A stretch of DNA of 64,000 bases from Congeria kusceri (lineage: Eukaryota > Mollusca > Bivalvia > Myida > Dreissenidae): positions 7,296,890 to 7,360,889 of the forward strand of contig CM051029.1 of assembly GCA_027627225.1 (NCBI GenBank). The letters are read 5' to 3'. Positions 60,752 to 64,000 of this stretch are shown one piece after another (position 1 is the stretch's first letter; each line of letters starts with the position of its first letter). The notes under the pieces were generated by a model. That model was not told where the DNA came from. It made no database searches and saw nothing but the letters and a program-made list of their open reading frames with translations. A program made the position numbers and the translations under genes.

Positions 60752-61907
60752 ATGAATTCACCTGGTTTAATAGGTCTGTGTGCAATATTCTTGATGGTGA
60801 TTAAATGCTCAGGTATTAAATATTTCAAAACACACATTGAAGAAGCTACAGTTTACACAATTATTGGAATGTCAACTGTACTTATGTTAAGTTTTTCTAC
60901 TTCTGAATTTCTTTCATTTCGCAGATACCTGCCTAAATACCTACGCTGAAAATGGTGATCGGAACGTGCAGTTGGTATTTGATTTCAACTGGAATAACAG
61001 AGATACAAACTCTACAAGAAGAATAGTATGCTACAAAGAAACAACATACATTGGGGAGTGTGTTTGGCTGCAGGGAGCAAGATGCTCAATACATGTATCA
61101 AGTTCTGGCGTTTACACTATATCTTCGAACGGGAACTACACATCTTTATACATTACTATAACAGCATTCAAGACAGAAACGGCCGGGGAACATAGCTGTT
61201 CCAGGGATGACAACAGTAAAAGGACGACAATTTGCATTAAAACCACGGGTATGTAAATGTATATGAGGATAAAATGTTTGCGTGTGCGCGGTTAATTTTA
61301 ATTTTAAATATTTTAAATAAACAATGTTAAATTGGCTTGTAGCTTGGTTTGTTGCATTCGTAGTGTTTGCTTACTTATCATGTTCACTTGTTTTCAGTAA
61401 CGTGTTTTTTCACACTAAATTCGTACCATTATACCTCCAGCACAACAAAGTTGTAAGGGGAGGGGGAATACTGGGGAGGCGCCGTCTGTCCATTTGTCGG
61501 TTTGTTGAAACATTTAAAACCAAAGCATGCACGTGTATTTTATCCTGTCATAACGGCGCAGTCGGTTAGAGCGTTAATTATTATTCGTTCATAGTTTCGT
61601 CGTCGTGAGTTCGATACCCTTGTTTTTTTTAGTAATTTTTGTGTGTTTTTTTTATGTTCACAATGTAGTATATTATTCACACTTTAATTATTGTCTACAC
61701 CTTTGTATTGGGCATTTCTATGACATAATATCATTAACGACAGCTAAGGAAATAACTTTTTGAAAAGAAAGCTTCTGAAATGTGTTTATTTGTTATTTTT
61801 CATTCAAAGATAATAATTTCGTTATTTTCACGGAAACTACAAAACAGAAACATATCAGTGTGTTTTAATATTGATTTTACAAGTAATACTACTACTACTA
61901 CTACTAT

Positions 61908-61966
<59 letters not shown>

Positions 61967-62022
61967 TTACTACTACAACTACTACTACAAATACAACTAC
62001 TATTACTACTACTACTACAACA

Positions 62023-62054
<32 letters not shown>

Positions 62055-62121
62055 GACTACTACCACTACCACTACCACTACCATTACCACCACTACTACT
62101 ACTACTACTAATAATACTACA

Positions 62122-62159
<38 letters not shown>

Positions 62160-62395
62160 TACTACTACTACTACTACAACAACTGCTACTACTACTACTG
62201 CTACAATTATAACTACTACTGCTTCTAGTACTACTACTACTACAACAACTACTACTACTACAACTACTACTACTATTACTACTACTACTACTACTACTAC
62301 TTCTACTACTACTACTACTACAACTACTACTACTACTACTACAACTACTACTACCACTAATACAACTACTACTACTACTACTGTTACTACTACTC

Positions 62396-62428
<33 letters not shown>

Positions 62429-62534
62429 TTACTACTACTATTACTAATACCATTAGCACTACTACTACTACTTCTACTACTAGTACTACTGCTATAACTA
62501 CTACTTCTGATTCTACTAGTACTTTTATTATTAT

Positions 62535-62566
<32 letters not shown>

Positions 62567-62603
62567 TTACTACTACAACTACTTCTACAAATACAACTAA
62601 TAT

Positions 62604-62653
<50 letters not shown>

Positions 62654-62686
62654 TTACTTCTACTACTACTACTACTGCTGCTGCTG

Positions 62687-62777
<91 letters not shown>

Positions 62778-62800
62778 TACAACTACAACTACAACTACTT

Positions 62801-62833
<33 letters not shown>

Positions 62834-63201
62834 TAACTACTACTACTCATCCAACTGCTCCTAATACTGCTACCACAACTACTAATACTACTACTATTAC
62901 TGCTTCTATTATAACTACTACTACTGCTACTACTACTACTACTAGTACTGATTCTACTATTACTACTACTAATACTACTACTGATAATTATAATAATTAT
63001 TATTATTATAATAATATCAATAATAAAAATAATAATAACAATCATAATAATAATAAGAATAATAATAATAATAATAATAAAATAATAATAATAATGATTA
63101 TACTACTACCTGCAACTTCATCAGCAACTACTACATGTACTTCTACTACTACTACTGCTGCTGCTGCTGCTACTACTACTATTATTTCTACTATTACCTC
63201 A

Positions 63202-63236
<35 letters not shown>

Positions 63237-63275
63237 AACTACTACTTCTACTTCTACGACTACTACTACTACTAT

Positions 63276-63319
<44 letters not shown>

Positions 63320-63553
63320 GTACTACTACTATTACTTCTAGTACTACTACTACTACTACTATTACTACTTCTACTACTATTACTACTACTTCTACTACCA
63401 ATAACTATAATATCAATACTATAATAATAATAATAATAATAGTAATAATAAGAATAATACTAATTCATAATAATACATAATTATACATATTATTGTTATT
63501 ATTATTATAATTGATTATAGTAATAATAATAATAATAATAATATGATTACTAT

Positions 63554-63590
<37 letters not shown>

Positions 63591-64000
63591 TTATATATTA
63601 TATTATTATTATGCAGGGACGGGTATATGGGTTTTTACTTTGGGTAAACGAAGTGAGGTATAATAATACATGATATAGGCTGATGGAGTTTTGTGGTTTG
63701 AAAATTACACATTTTGCTATGTTGGTAGAGAAATGTGTTTCACTAAGTCTAAGTATTTCAATGTCAAGATACAATGTGCGTTTTATTCCAGTACCGCTTA
63801 CGTCGTTGATACTGCGTCCACCTACATCTGTTTCCTACCCTATATACAACACGACATCCACGTTCGAATGCTCTACTTCTGAAAGTAGACCGGAGGCGAT
63901 TATTCATTGGTTTGAGGATGACAGAAACATTACCGAAAAGGCGATGTTTTCGTACAACACCGACATTTCAACGAGTATTTTGCAATATTCACCATCCTCG
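60752..64000 (+). CDS. Ig-superfamily receptor gene C, 5' part, runs off the window
   Basis: A paralogue of genes A and B. Signal exon 60752-60811 (MNSPGLIGLCAIFLMVIKCS, donor CTCAG|gtatta). V-like exon 60925-61248 begins DTCLNTYAENGDRNV and continues LVFDFNW, ETTYIGECVW, GARCSIHVSSSGVYTISSN, TAGEHSCS, TTICIKTT|gt. The C2-like exon opens at 63792 (LRPPTSVSYPIYNTTSTFEC, IIHWFEDD) and is cut by the window end. All joins are phase 1 and open, so this is the best-preserved copy. The C2 exon shares SVSYPIYN-TSTF with gene B exon 28683-28988. The first codon is the first ATG before the signal peptide. The number of further domains, TM and tail are unknown. Confidence 0.83.
61432..61505. repeat. Fragment of the 'tatacctcc...ctgtccatttgtcggt' dispersed repeat
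   Basis: Same layout as the copy at 3579-3850 in a short form, in intron 2 of gene C. Confidence 0.5.
61548..61620 (+). repeat. tRNA-like SINE head
   Basis: GGCGCAGTCGGTTAGAGCG (A box) and GAGTTCGATACCC (B box), followed by a T8 run. In intron 2 of gene C. Confidence 0.6.
61889..63545. repeat. Very long (ACT)n array with AAT blocks in intron 2 of gene C
   Basis: About 1.5 kb of ACT units with scattered single-base variants (GCT, TCT, ATT, ACA), interrupted at 62985-63100 and 63420-63545 by AAT/ATT blocks. It gives long false frames (poly-Thr, poly-Ser, poly-Val), none of which is a gene. Confidence 0.97.
63556..63588. repeat. Poly-T tract (33 bases)
   Basis: An uninterrupted T run between the trinucleotide array and the next exon of gene C. 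It may be the A-tail of a minus-strand retroposed sequence. Confidence 0.9.

Noticed and set aside
61780..63480. 566-codon threonine-rich open frame and its serine/valine/leucine counterparts
   Set aside because: It is a translation of the (ACT)n array. ACT units are stop-free in every frame, and the array lies inside an intron of gene C.

Overview
The window looks like nuclear DNA of a bivalve mollusc. It is AT-rich, its genes have small exons in large introns, it is full of SINE-, LINE- and Harbinger-type elements, and it carries dispersed repeats with the 'gggcaataactc' and 'gagggccatgatgg' words typical of bivalves. I do not assign a species. No prokaryotic, rRNA or CRISPR features are seen.

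Left part (1-17.6 kb) is mobile-element territory. A non-LTR retrotransposon on the minus strand (endonuclease plus part of the reverse transcriptase) is split in two by a complete-looking 5.7 kb PIF/Harbinger DNA transposon at 2135-7875. Removing the transposon and one copy of its 3-base target duplication restores the retrotransposon reading frame. The Harbinger carries its two expected genes, a Myb/SANT-like helper and a DDE transposase in convergent orientation, plus an unexpected RING-finger exon. A decayed pogo/Tigger transposase lies at 17.05-17.57 kb. A second Harbinger-like pair, in divergent orientation, lies at 39.2-42.3 kb.

The most interesting part (17.9-64 kb) is a cluster of paralogous immunoglobulin-superfamily receptor genes. 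Gene A (minus strand, about 22.6 to 18 kb) has a signal exon, one V-like exon, one transmembrane exon and a tandem array of cytoplasmic-tail exons, two of them intact and carrying an ITIM-like LQYARL motif. It also carries several frame breaks. Gene B (plus, 27.06-33.63 kb) has a signal exon, seven Ig exons, one fibronectin III exon, a transmembrane exon and a tyrosine-rich tail with an ITAM-like spacing (YETL, 7 residues, YSTI). Its layout resembles nephrin-type adhesion molecules. Gene C (plus, 60.75 kb to beyond the window) repeats the signal, V-like and first C2-like exons. An orphan signal exon (43.67 kb) and tail-exon relics (55.1-55.6 kb, minus) show further copies. Nearly all exons are phase 1 at both ends, so they can be added or skipped without changing frame.

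If the tails signal as their motifs suggest, the locus would hold paired receptors with inhibitory-type and activating-type tails beside long trinucleotide arrays. That function is inference; exon structure, paralogy and motifs are read directly from the sequence. Several genes share one-base frame breaks, many next to A/T runs, so assembly error must be separated from true decay.
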